Both the position numbers and the translations under genes were made by a program. Shown here piece after piece: positions 6,981-14,441 of a stretch of 64,000 bases of DNA. A model generated the notes under the pieces. That model was not told the DNA's origin, did no database searches, and worked only from the letters and a program-made list of their open reading frames with translations. This stretch comes from Lentzea cavernae (GTDB lineage Bacteria > Actinomycetota > Actinomycetes > Mycobacteriales > Pseudonocardiaceae). The stretch covers positions 558,001-622,000 of the forward strand of contig NZ_BNAR01000002.1 in the NCBI RefSeq assembly GCF_014653695.1. Reading direction: 5' to 3'. Each line of letters starts with the position of its first letter. Position 1 is the first letter of the stretch.

Positions 6981-8537
6981 TCAGTGACCCGCGGCCATCT
7001 CCGCCGCCAGCCGGTCGTCACCGCTCGTCTCCTTGAGCGGCTTCTCCTTGATGAACACCACCGCCAGCAGCGCGAGCACCGCGAACGGCACGCCCACCAG
7101 GAAGATCTCCGCGGTCGCCGTCGCGTAGATGTCGGCGATCACGGCCTTGATCTCGGGCGGCAGCACGGACAGGTCCGGCACGGCGTGACCGGAGGCCTCG
7201 CCGCCGGGCATCGCGCCGAACTTCTCCTCCGTCAGGGACGAGACCTTGTTGGCGAGCACGGCACCCAGTGCCGAGACGCCGATCGCGCCGCCCAGCGAGC
7301 GGAAGAACGTCAGGGTGGACGTGGTGGCGCCGAGGTCCTTGGCCGGCACGTCGTTCTGGGCGGCCAGCACCAGGTTCTGCATCATGAGACCAACGCCGAC
7401 GCCGAGCACGAACATGTGCACGGACACCATGAACACGGTGGTCTGCGCGGTGATCGTGGACAGCAGCAGCATGCCGCCGATCATGAAGACGCCGCCGGAG
7501 ACGAGGAACGCCTTCCACTTGCCGAACTTCGTGATCATCTGACCGGCCACTGTGGACGAGATCAGCAGACCGAAGATCAGCGGCAGGCCCAGCAGGCCGG
7601 CCTGGGTCGGCGTCTTGCCGAGCGAGAGCTGGAAGTACTGCGAGAGGAACACCGTGCCACCGAACATCGCGATGCCGACCAGGGCGCTGGCGACGGTCGC
7701 GAGGGAGACGGTGCGGTTGCGGAAGATCGACAGCGGCACGATCGGGTCGTGCGCGGTGGCCTCGACGCGGACGGCGGCCACGAGCAGCAGCACGCCCAGC
7801 GAGACCAGGCCGGCGGTCCAGCCCGAGGCCCACTCGAACTTCTGGCCGGCGAGCGAGGACCAGATCAGCAGCGTCGAGACGCCGGAGACGATCAGGAACG
7901 CGCCCAGGTAGTCGATCTTCGTTTCCTTCTTGCGCACGACCGGGAGGTTCAGGGTGCGCTGCAGCATGTAGATCGCGGCGAGGGTGAACGGGATGCCGAT
8001 GAAGAAGCACCAGCGCCAGCCGAGCCACGACGTGTCGACCAGGAGACCGCCGATGAGCGGGCCCGCGACGGTGCCGACGCCGAACACGGCGCCGAACATG
8101 CCGGAGTACTTGCCGAGCTCGCGCGGCGGGATCATCGCGGCCATCACGATCGTCGCGAGCGCCGTGACGCCGCCGGCGCCGAGGCCCTGCACGACGCGGG
8201 AGACGATGAGCATCTCGACGTTCTGCGAGAAGCCCGCGATCAGCGAGCCGGCGACGAAGAGGCTCAGCGACGCCTGGATCAGCAGCTTGCGGCTGTAGAG
8301 GTCGGCGAGCTTGCCCCACAACGGCACGGTGGCGGTCATCGCGAGCAGCTCGGCCGTCACGATCCACGCGAAGATCGACTGCGAGCCCTTCAGGTCCGCG
8401 ACGATCCTCGGCAGCGCGTTCGACACGATCGTGCTGGCCAGGATCGACACGAACATGCCCATCATCAGGCCCCACATGGCCTGGACGACGGCACGTTTGT
8501 CGTGGACCGGTGTCACTTCTGCTTCGGCGGTGCTCAT
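6981..8537 (-). CDS. DHA2-type MFS drug efflux transporter (14 TM)
   Basis: The protein has 518 residues from ATG 8537, preceded by AAGGGGG at good spacing. The ATG overlaps the upstream tetR stop (ATGA). Hydrophobic segments fit 14 helices of the drug:H+ antiporter-2 family. Visible motifs are the TM1 region ILASTIVSNALPRIV, the loop WGKLADLYSRK (motif A) and PLIGGLLVDTSWLGWRWCFFI (motif C region). It should pump hydrophobic toxicants or a self-made metabolite across the membrane using the proton gradient. It is co-transcribed with and probably repressed by the TetR protein encoded just upstream, a standard inducible efflux module. The substrate is unknown. Confidence 0.93.
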   Translation of the reverse strand: MSTAEAEVTPVHDKRAVVQAMWGLMMGMFVSILASTIVSNALPRIVADLKGSQSIFAWIVTAELLAMTATVPLWGKLADLYSRKLLIQASLSLFVAGSLIAGFSQNVEMLIVSRVVQGLGAGGVTALATIVMAAMIPPRELGKYSGMFGAVFGVGTVAGPLIGGLLVDTSWLGWRWCFFIGIPFTLAAIYMLQRTLNLPVVRKKETKIDYLGAFLIVSGVSTLLIWSSLAGQKFEWASGWTAGLVSLGVLLLVAAVRVEATAHDPIVPLSIFRNRTVSLATVASALVGIAMFGGTVFLSQYFQLSLGKTPTQAGLLGLPLIFGLLISSTVAGQMITKFGKWKAFLVSGGVFMIGGMLLLSTITAQTTVFMVSVHMFVLGVGVGLMMQNLVLAAQNDVPAKDLGATTSTLTFFRSLGGAIGVSALGAVLANKVSSLTEEKFGAMPGGEASGHAVPDLSVLPPEIKAVIADIYATATAEIFLVGVPFAVLALLAVVFIKEKPLKETSGDDRLAAEMAAGH

Positions 8538-9160
8538 GATCCCCCTTCGTGGTGGTGCTGCGGCGTGTGAGCCAGTCCGGTGCCGAACAGGTCGAGCGCC
8601 TCGGTGACGAGATCGCCCAGCGCGAGGCTGTCGTCGTGGGCCCAGCGCGTCACGGCGCACCGGAACGCGGCACTTCCGGCGGCGACGAGCAGGCGCGGGT
8701 ACAGGTGGGACTCGGGCAGCGCCGCCCGGTGTGCCACCGCGTTCGCGAGCGCCTGCTCGGACTCCGCGCTGTTGGCGAACGCGCGGACCAGCAGGTCCGG
8801 CCGCTGCATCAGGACCTCTTTGCGCAGCAGCCACAGGTCGCGGGCGTTGTCCAGCTCTTCGGTGATCTCCGCGAGCACCGACTGCCGGTACGCCTCGAAC
8901 GGCGTCACGGTGCCCGGGAAGGCGAGGATGCGCTCGGCCATGCGAGGGCCCGCCTCGGGGTCCGCGCCGATCAGCGCCTCGTCCTTGCTCGCGAAGTAGT
9001 TGAAGAACGTGCGCACCGAGACGTCGGCCTCGGCGGCGATCTCCTCGACGGTGACGTGGTCGTAGCCCCTCTCGGCGGAGAGTCGCACGGTCGCCCGCTC
9101 GAGCGCGGCACGCGTCCGTCGCTTCTTGCGGTCGCGCAGGCTTTCCCCCGGCTGGTTCAC
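8534..9160 (-). CDS. TetR/AcrR-family repressor of the adjacent efflux pump
   Basis: The protein has 208 residues from GTG 9160; the open frame runs further upstream but that part reads through the operator and promoter, so the short form is chosen. The N-terminal HTH (~20-65) has VTVEEIAAEADVSVRTFFNYF followed by ASKDEAL, the usual TetR signature. The C-terminal helical domain would bind the inducer. It is the first gene of a two-gene operon with the MFS pump (4-bp ATGA overlap). Overlapping palindromes at 9183-9207 lie 23-47 bp upstream of its start and are the expected operator, giving autorepression with release by the pump's substrate. Confidence 0.92.
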   Translation of the reverse strand: MNQPGESLRDRKKRRTRAALERATVRLSAERGYDHVTVEEIAAEADVSVRTFFNYFASKDEALIGADPEAGPRMAERILAFPGTVTPFEAYRQSVLAEITEELDNARDLWLLRKEVLMQRPDLLVRAFANSAESEQALANAVAHRAALPESHLYPRLLVAAGSAAFRCAVTRWAHDDSLALGDLVTEALDLFGTGLAHTPQHHHEGGS

Positions 9161-9182
9161 GAGACCCAGGGTACGAACTTTT

Positions 9183-9207
9183 TTGCAGTCACTGCAAGTT
9201 TGCAGTG
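9183..9207. promoter_or_regulatory. Overlapping palindromic operator for the TetR protein
   Basis: TTGCAGT-C-ACTGCAA at 9183-9197 is a perfect 7-1-7 palindrome. CACTGCAA-GT-TTGCAGTG at 9190-9207 is a perfect 8-2-8 palindrome that shares its left arm. Three half-sites thus alternate in orientation, which fits cooperative binding of two TetR dimers over the tetR-MFS promoter. Confidence 0.75.
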
Positions 9208-9233
9208 TGTGAAGTACGACTCCCCGTCGATGG

Positions 9234-9950
9234 CTACGACCAGGGGGTCTTCGGCTTGTCCTGGAGCTCGCCGTCGACGAAGAGGTCGACCTTCTCACTG
9301 TAGAAACAGGCGAGACCACCGATTTTCTGGCTTTCCGGCAGCGGCGAGCGGTAGATCCACACGAGGTCCTCGTGCACGACGCCGTTCACCTCGACCGACC
9401 AGTAGTCCGCGGTCCCCTTGTACGGGCACTGCGTCCGCGTGCCCGACGGCCTGAGCAGATCGAACCGGACGTCGCTCAAGGGCAGGTAGAACCGCGGCGG
9501 GAGGCTCGTCTCGAACAGGATCCGCGGCTGCGCCGACGCCGCCAGCGTCACCCCGTCCAGCGCGATCCGCACGTGCCGCGAGCTGCTCAGGACGTCGACC
9601 CGCTTGTACGGGTCGCGCGGGTGGACGTAGATCGGCTCGTCCTCCTCGAGCCACTCGTCCATCGCGGAGAACTCGAACCGGACCAGGTCCCCCAGCACCG
9701 GCGAGTCCGGGAACGTCAGCGCCGCGGCCGGGGCCGTTCCCCCGCGCGTGACGACGTCGTGGACCACGCCGTCACCCCTGGTCCCGCCCGTCGGCTTCAG
9801 CTCGGCGCGGACCGCCGACAGAGGCAGGTAGTAGGCCGGGTAGTGCGGAATCTCCCAGACCAGGCGCGGCGCGGTCGCGTCCGCGACCAGTTCGCCACCG
9901 AAGTACGCACGGACCCGCTTCGCCGAGGTCTCCACTCGCAGTTCGCCCAT
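9234..9950 (-). CDS. Tandem DUF427 domain protein
   Basis: The protein has 238 residues from ATG 9950; a GTG at 9965 is an in-frame alternative. Two copies of the DUF427 fold are visible. Copy one covers ~1-95 (VRAYFGGELVADA, YYLPLSAVRAEL, then the MDEWLEEDEPIYVHPRDPY bridge) and copy two ~115-225 (VRIALDGVTLAAS, FYLPLSDVRFDLL, CPYKGTADYWSVEV). DUF427 proteins are small beta-rich cytoplasmic proteins of unknown biochemical role, common in actinobacteria. Double copies are a recognised variant. It lies 58 bp downstream of the PRPP synthetase gene and 73 bp upstream of tetR on the same strand; no functional link is evident. Confidence 0.88.
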   Translation of the reverse strand: MGELRVETSAKRVRAYFGGELVADATAPRLVWEIPHYPAYYLPLSAVRAELKPTGGTRGDGVVHDVVTRGGTAPAAALTFPDSPVLGDLVRFEFSAMDEWLEEDEPIYVHPRDPYKRVDVLSSSRHVRIALDGVTLAASAQPRILFETSLPPRFYLPLSDVRFDLLRPSGTRTQCPYKGTADYWSVEVNGVVHEDLVWIYRSPLPESQKIGGLACFYSEKVDLFVDGELQDKPKTPWS

Positions 9951-10008
9951 GCCCCATGGCAACACGGGACGAGCGGGAAGGCTTCCCGAAACGGCTTCCC
10001 GGAAGGGG

Positions 10009-10992
10009 TCAGGCGTTGCCGTCGAACAGGCTCGTCACCGAGCCGTCCTCGAAGACCTCCTGGATCGCCCGCGCCAGCAACGGCGCGATGCTCAGCACCG
10101 TCAGGCCCGGGAACCGCTTCTCCCGCGGGATCGGCAGGGTGTCGGTGAGGATCACCTCGCGCGCCTTGCTCGCGATCAGCCGGTCGTGGGCCTCGCCGGA
10201 CAGCACGCCGTGCGTGGCCACGAGGACGACGTCCTTCGCGCCCTGCTCCAGCAGCTGCCGCGCGGCCGTGGTGCTCGTCATCGCCGTGTCGATCATGTCG
10301 TCGACCACGACGCACGTGCGGCCCTCGACGTCACCGACGACCCGGTTGGCCAGGACCTCGTTGGGGCGCAACGGGTCGCGCGTCTTGTGGATGAACGCGA
10401 TCGGGCAGCCGCCGAGCAGGTCGGCCCACTTCTCGGCGAGCCTGGTGCGGCCGGCGTCCGGGGAGACGATCGTGAGGTCCTCGCCCTGGTAGCGGCCGCG
10501 GACGTGCTCGCAGAGCAGCCACATCGCGTGCAGGTGGTCGACCGGGCCGTCGAAGAAGCCCTGCGCCTGCGCGGTGTGCAGGTCGACCGTGACGATCCGG
10601 TCGGCTCCCGCGGTGGAGAACATGTTCGCGACCAGCCTGGCCGACACCGGTTCGCGGCCGGCGTACTTGCGGTCCTGGCGCGCGTACGGGTACGAGGGCA
10701 TGACGGCCGTGATGCGCTTGGCCGAGGCGCGTTTCAACGCGTCGACCATGAGCAGCTGTTCCATCAGCCAGTCGTTGACGGGCGCGCTGTGGCTCTGCAC
10801 GACGAACGCGTCCGCGCCGCGCACCGACTCCTCGAAGCGGACGAAGATCTCGCCGTTCGCGAAGTCGTAGGCGGCCTGCGGGGTGATGGCGACGCCCAGG
10901 TCCTTGGCCACGGCCTCCGCGAGCTCCGGGTGGGCCCTGCCGCTGAGCAGGATGAGCTGCCGCTTCGCGATGCCCGGCTTGCCGCTGACCAT
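10009..10992 (-). CDS. prs: Ribose-phosphate pyrophosphokinase (PRPP synthetase)
   Basis: The enzyme transfers pyrophosphate from ATP to ribose-5-phosphate, making PRPP for nucleotide, histidine and tryptophan synthesis. The protein is 327 residues from ATG 10992, where GGAG sits 7 bases upstream; a GTG at 10998 would leave only one base to that site. Visible motifs are YDFANGEIFVRF, PYARQDRKY (ATP-binding flexible loop), VTVDLHTAQAQGFF (metal/ATP His) and the PRPP loop VVVDDMIDTAMTSTTA. The loop reads DTAMTS where many enzymes have DTGGT, hinting at a divergent paralogue; actinomycetes usually have another prs near glmU. Upstream lies a long intergenic region that should carry its promoter. 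Confidence 0.9.
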   Translation of the reverse strand: MVSGKPGIAKRQLILLSGRAHPELAEAVAKDLGVAITPQAAYDFANGEIFVRFEESVRGADAFVVQSHSAPVNDWLMEQLLMVDALKRASAKRITAVMPSYPYARQDRKYAGREPVSARLVANMFSTAGADRIVTVDLHTAQAQGFFDGPVDHLHAMWLLCEHVRGRYQGEDLTIVSPDAGRTRLAEKWADLLGGCPIAFIHKTRDPLRPNEVLANRVVGDVEGRTCVVVDDMIDTAMTSTTAARQLLEQGAKDVVLVATHGVLSGEAHDRLIASKAREVILTDTLPIPREKRFPGLTVLSIAPLLARAIQEVFEDGSVTSLFDGNA

Positions 10993-11414
10993 CGTCACGC
11001 TCCACGCTCGTCCGGCCTCGCACCCGATCGTTCAGCATGGTCGCGAGATCACGCAACAACGTGTCCGTCCGATGAGATTCCACGTTGCTGAGCATGTCGA
11101 GTTAACTCCATCGGGGGCACCCACAGGGGTGCTAATACCAGGGCAGGGCCTGCACGCTGGGTGTAGATCGGGGGAACCGGATTCACCTCTTGGGGTAGAG
11201 ACGGTGTGATTCCTTGATCAGCGTCCTTGAGGGGTCAATGACCATCCCTACGCTCCTCGCATGCAGGAAACCCAGGAAGCACCTGGCACAGCCACGCAAC
11301 CCCCGCCTGCGAGCCCGATCGTGATGGGCACGCCCATCCACGACCAGATCGCCGACAGCCTCGGAGTTCGCCAAAAGCATCGACGCCCGGACTGACGGCG
11401 GATATCAACGCCGC
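10993..11414. other. 422-bp intergenic region between prs and the peptidase tandem
   Basis: Both flanking genes point away, so promoters for prs and for the peptidase at 11415 must lie here. The centre (11100-11220) is less G+C-rich than the surroundings, and no convincing hairpin or repeat was seen. The only coding candidate is the short frame at 11261-11395. Confidence 0.6.
11261..11395 (+). CDS. Possible 44-aa small protein
   Basis: An ATG at 11261 opens a 44-codon frame ending at TGA 11393-11395, 19 bp before the peptidase start. The product begins with a Gln/Glu/Pro/Thr-rich segment, then PIVMGTPIHDQIADSLGV, and ends in a basic tail. Codon choice is G/C-rich in the third position for most codons, but no clear ribosome-binding site precedes it, and it matches no family I can name. 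It could be a precursor-like or regulatory peptide, or chance. Confidence 0.25.
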   Translation: MQETQEAPGTATQPPPASPIVMGTPIHDQIADSLGVRQKHRRPD

Positions 11415-12905
11415 ATGCGTCTTCCCGTGCTCGGCGCCGTGCTGGCGCTCGTGGTCCCGCTCGCCCCGGCCGCCCACGCCTCGGCACCGCCGATCGCCTG
11501 GGCCGCGTGCGCGCCCGCACGCCCCGGTTTCGAGTGCGCCACCTTCACCGTGCCGCTCGACCACGACGACCCGCGCGGCGCGACGACCACGGTGGCGTTG
11601 ACGCGCAAGCCCGCCACCGACCGGGCAGGGCGCATCGGGTCGTTGCTGTTCAACCCCGGCGGGCCCGGAGCGTCGGGGATCGACTACGTCTGGGCGTGGG
11701 GCGAGAAGATGTCGGCCGGCGTCCGGGGCCGGTTCGACGTGGTCGGGTTCGACCCGCGCGGCATCGGCCGCTCGAACCCGCTGCGGTGCTTCGCGGACGA
11801 GCGGGAGCGGGCCGCGTTCCTCACCGCCGGGCCGGTCTTCCCGTACGAACCGGAGCAGGAACGGCCGTTCTTCGACCGCTACCGCTCGCTGGCGTCCCGC
11901 TGCGACCAGCCGATCGCCCGGCACATGAGCACCGCCGACGTCGTGCGGGACCTGGACCTGCTGCGCCGCGCCCTCGGCGACCGTCGGCTGACCTACTTCG
12001 GCACGTCCTACGGCTCCTACATCGGCACGACCTACGCGAACATGTTCCCCGGCAACGTCCGCGCGCTCGCGATCGACGGCGTGCTCGACCCGGAGCTGTG
12101 GTCGAGCGGGCGGCAGATCCAGTCCGACCGGATCGCCACCGCCGAGGTGCTCGACGAGTTCTTCCGGCTCTGCGACGAGGCCCGGTGCGTGTTCGGGCCG
12201 AACTCGAAGCAGCGGTGGCAGGCGTTGCTGGCCTCGGTGCGCGCGCAGCCGATCACGCTGGGAACCGAGGTGTGGACCTACGACCTGGTGGTCCAGCAGG
12301 CGGTCCTCGCCGGGTTCGCCTCGGAGGCCTGGACGGACATCGCGACCGTGCTGGACCAGCTGTCCGACGCTTCGGCAGGAACGGCGGTGGCCCGGTCGGA
12401 TCCCGCCTACGACAACTTCTTCGACGCGAACCTCGGCACCACGTGCGCGGACACCGAGTTCCCGCGCACGTTCGGCGCGTACCGGGCGATCTCCCGCTAC
12501 GCCGGGGCGGGCTCCGAGTTCGGGCCGTACTGGTGGTGGAGCACCAGCGCGTGCGCGGACTGGCCGGTGAACCCCGACCGCTACACCGGACCGTGGCGTG
12601 CCCGCACGTCCGCGCCGGTCCTGGTGGTGGGCAACCACTTCGACGGCTCCACGGACTTCCGCGGCGCGCAGGCCGTGGCGAGGCAGCTGCCGAACAGCCG
12701 CCTGCTCGCCTACGCGGGCTGGGGGCACATCGCGTACCGGCGCAGTCAGTGCGCCGTCGACGCCGTCCACTCGTACCTGCTCGACGGGACGCTGCCGCCG
12801 GCCGGGACGGTGTGCCCGGCGAACCCGAACCCGTTCCTCGGCACGGCGTCCCAGTTGGCCGATCACGACTTTCGGCGGTCGACGGGGCCCGTCGCGAGCA
12901 GGTAG
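11415..12905 (+). CDS. Secreted tripeptidyl aminopeptidase-like alpha/beta hydrolase (S33), copy 1
   Basis: The protein has 496 residues with a Sec signal peptide (cleavage near AHA-SA, residue ~23). The fold is alpha/beta hydrolase of the Streptomyces TAP/SlpD type: oxyanion region LLFNPGGPGASG, VGFDPRGIGRS, nucleophile S198 in GTSYGSY, the C-terminal TAP-like domain with VVGNHFDGSTDF (Asp) and AGWGHIAY (His). It should release N-terminal peptides from proteins outside the cell. Several cysteines suggest disulphides, as expected for a secreted enzyme. It is followed after 36 bp by a paralogue of the same length and architecture, so the two arose by tandem duplication. Exact substrate preference is unknown. 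Confidence 0.92.
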   Translation: MRLPVLGAVLALVVPLAPAAHASAPPIAWAACAPARPGFECATFTVPLDHDDPRGATTTVALTRKPATDRAGRIGSLLFNPGGPGASGIDYVWAWGEKMSAGVRGRFDVVGFDPRGIGRSNPLRCFADERERAAFLTAGPVFPYEPEQERPFFDRYRSLASRCDQPIARHMSTADVVRDLDLLRRALGDRRLTYFGTSYGSYIGTTYANMFPGNVRALAIDGVLDPELWSSGRQIQSDRIATAEVLDEFFRLCDEARCVFGPNSKQRWQALLASVRAQPITLGTEVWTYDLVVQQAVLAGFASEAWTDIATVLDQLSDASAGTAVARSDPAYDNFFDANLGTTCADTEFPRTFGAYRAISRYAGAGSEFGPYWWWSTSACADWPVNPDRYTGPWRARTSAPVLVVGNHFDGSTDFRGAQAVARQLPNSRLLAYAGWGHIAYRRSQCAVDAVHSYLLDGTLPPAGTVCPANPNPFLGTASQLADHDFRRSTGPVASR

Positions 12906-12941
12906 GAAGAGCGCTTCTGCGGACAAGAGGGGAGCTTGTCG

Positions 12942-14441
12942 ATGCGATTCACCGTGCTGGCCGCCGCGGCCGCGCTCATGATCACCGGCACGCCCGCGGT
13001 GCAGGCGTCGGGCGGACCCGCCGTTCCGAAGATCGACTGGGCTGCCTGCGGCGCCGAACACCCCGGTTTCGAGTGCGCCTCCGTGAAGGTGCCGCTCGAC
13101 TACGACGACCCGCGTGGCGCCACGACGTCCATCGCGCTGGCCCGCAAGCCCGCAACGGACAAGGCGCGCCGGATCGGGTCTCTGTTCCTCAACCCCGGTG
13201 GCCCCGGTGGTTCCGGCGTGGACTTCGCGCTCGGCGCGGGCACCAGGCTGTCGGAGAACCTGCAGGGCCGTTTCGACATCGTCGGGTTCGACCCGCGCGG
13301 CATCGGCCAGTCCGATCCGCTGCACTGCTTCTCCAGCGAGGCCGAGCTCGACGAGTTCTTCGACGGAATCCCCGGCTTCCCGTACCAGGCCTCGCAGGAG
13401 CGGCCGTTCTTCGAGCGCTACCGCTCGCTCGGCCCCGAGTGCCGTGACGACCAGCGCATCGCAAAGCACATGAGCACCGCCGACGTCGCACGGGACATGG
13501 ACCTGCTGCGCCGCGCCGTGGGCGACCGCAAGATCAGCTACCTCGGCTTCTCGTACGGCTCGTTCCTCGGCACGACCTACGCGAACCTGTTCCCGGACAA
13601 CATCCGCGCGTTCGTCATCGACGGCGTGCTCGACCCCGAGCTGTGGTCGAGCGGCTGGCAGATCAAGTCGGACCGGATCGCGACGAAGGAGGAGTTCCGC
13701 GAGTTCCTCCGCAACTGCGACGAGGCGCAGTGCGTGTTCGGGCCGAACTCCGAGAAGCGCTGGGACGCGTTGCTGAAGTCGGTGCGCGCCAAGCCGATCC
13801 AGCTCGGCGACCAGACGTTCACCTACGACGCCGTGATCAACGCGGCGATCGGCGCGATGTACTCGCCGAGCGACTGGCCGGACGCCGCCGTGCTCTTCGA
13901 CCAGCTCTCCGACGCGGCGGCCGGCACGCCGTCCACGACCTCGGCCGTGGCGGAACCGGACTACCCCAACGGTTTCGACGCCTACAACGGCAACGTCTGC
14001 GCGGACATCGAGTTCCCGCGCGACTTCGACGCCTACAAGAGCATCTCCCGGTACGCGGCAGCGGGTTCCGAGTTCGGTCCCGCGTGGTGGTGGGGCAACG
14101 CGGCGTGCGCGAACTGGCCGACCAACCCCGACCGCTACACCGGTCCGTGGCGCACCCGCACCAACGCGCCGGTCCTGGTGGTGGGCAACCACTTCGACGG
14201 TGTCACGGACTTCCGGGGCGCGCAGGCCGCGAACCGCCAGCTCGCGGGCAGCCGCCTGCTGGCCTACGCGGGCTGGGGTCACACGGCGTACGGGGTGAGC
14301 CAGTGCGCGACCGACCACACGAACGCGTACCTGCTCAACGGCACGTTGCCGCCGGTCGGGACGGTGTGCCCGGCGAACCCGAACCCGTTCCTGCCCTCGG
14401 TGGCCTCAGCCGAGCCGCTCTTCAAGCCCAGCCGCCGGTAG
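12942..14441 (+). CDS. Secreted tripeptidyl aminopeptidase-like alpha/beta hydrolase (S33), copy 2
   Basis: The protein has 499 residues from ATG 12942 with a strong GAGGGGAG ribosome-binding site 7 bases upstream; the in-frame TTG at 12936 is too close to it. It begins with a signal peptide (VQA-SGG). Its motifs mirror copy 1: LFLNPGGPGGSG, nucleophile S204 in GFSYGSF, VVGNHFDGVTDF and AGWGHTAY. Long blocks are identical between the copies (for example DGVLDPELWSSG), so the duplication is evident by eye, yet the central lid region (~residues 240-330) has diverged, which suggests different substrates. The 3' end overlaps the convergent helicase gene by 36 bp. Confidence 0.93.
   Translation: MRFTVLAAAAALMITGTPAVQASGGPAVPKIDWAACGAEHPGFECASVKVPLDYDDPRGATTSIALARKPATDKARRIGSLFLNPGGPGGSGVDFALGAGTRLSENLQGRFDIVGFDPRGIGQSDPLHCFSSEAELDEFFDGIPGFPYQASQERPFFERYRSLGPECRDDQRIAKHMSTADVARDMDLLRRAVGDRKISYLGFSYGSFLGTTYANLFPDNIRAFVIDGVLDPELWSSGWQIKSDRIATKEEFREFLRNCDEAQCVFGPNSEKRWDALLKSVRAKPIQLGDQTFTYDAVINAAIGAMYSPSDWPDAAVLFDQLSDAAAGTPSTTSAVAEPDYPNGFDAYNGNVCADIEFPRDFDAYKSISRYAAAGSEFGPAWWWGNAACANWPTNPDRYTGPWRTRTNAPVLVVGNHFDGVTDFRGAQAANRQLAGSRLLAYAGWGHTAYGVSQCATDHTNAYLLNGTLPPVGTVCPANPNPFLPSVASAEPLFKPSRR

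Noticed and set aside
9974..9988. CGGGAAG/CTTCCCG dyad between prs and the DUF427 gene as an operator
   Set aside because: The centre is a single base and the repeat is part of a run of similar GGGAAGCC copies; it may be a weak terminator remnant, but evidence is too thin to list.
10993..11095. Peptide-like start (MLSNVESHRTDTLLRDL) on the minus strand before prs
   Set aside because: The frame runs on out of phase into prs, codon use in the first 35 codons is unlike local genes, and no ribosome-binding site was seen. It is most likely the prs leader.
11238..11324. 28-codon frame with GAGGGG just upstream in the prs/peptidase gap
   Set aside because: The spacing to the ATG is only 3 bases, codon use is not G/C-third biased, and the basic product resembles nothing; the overlapping 44-codon frame is the better candidate.
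11235..14318. Very long minus-strand open frame opposite the peptidase pair (and similar ones at 35510-38917 and 39279-43250)
   Set aside because: These are the antisense frames of strongly G/C-third-position coding genes; their products are Arg/Val/Gly/Ala-rich without domains, start sites or ribosome-binding sites, while the plus-strand genes have clear families.
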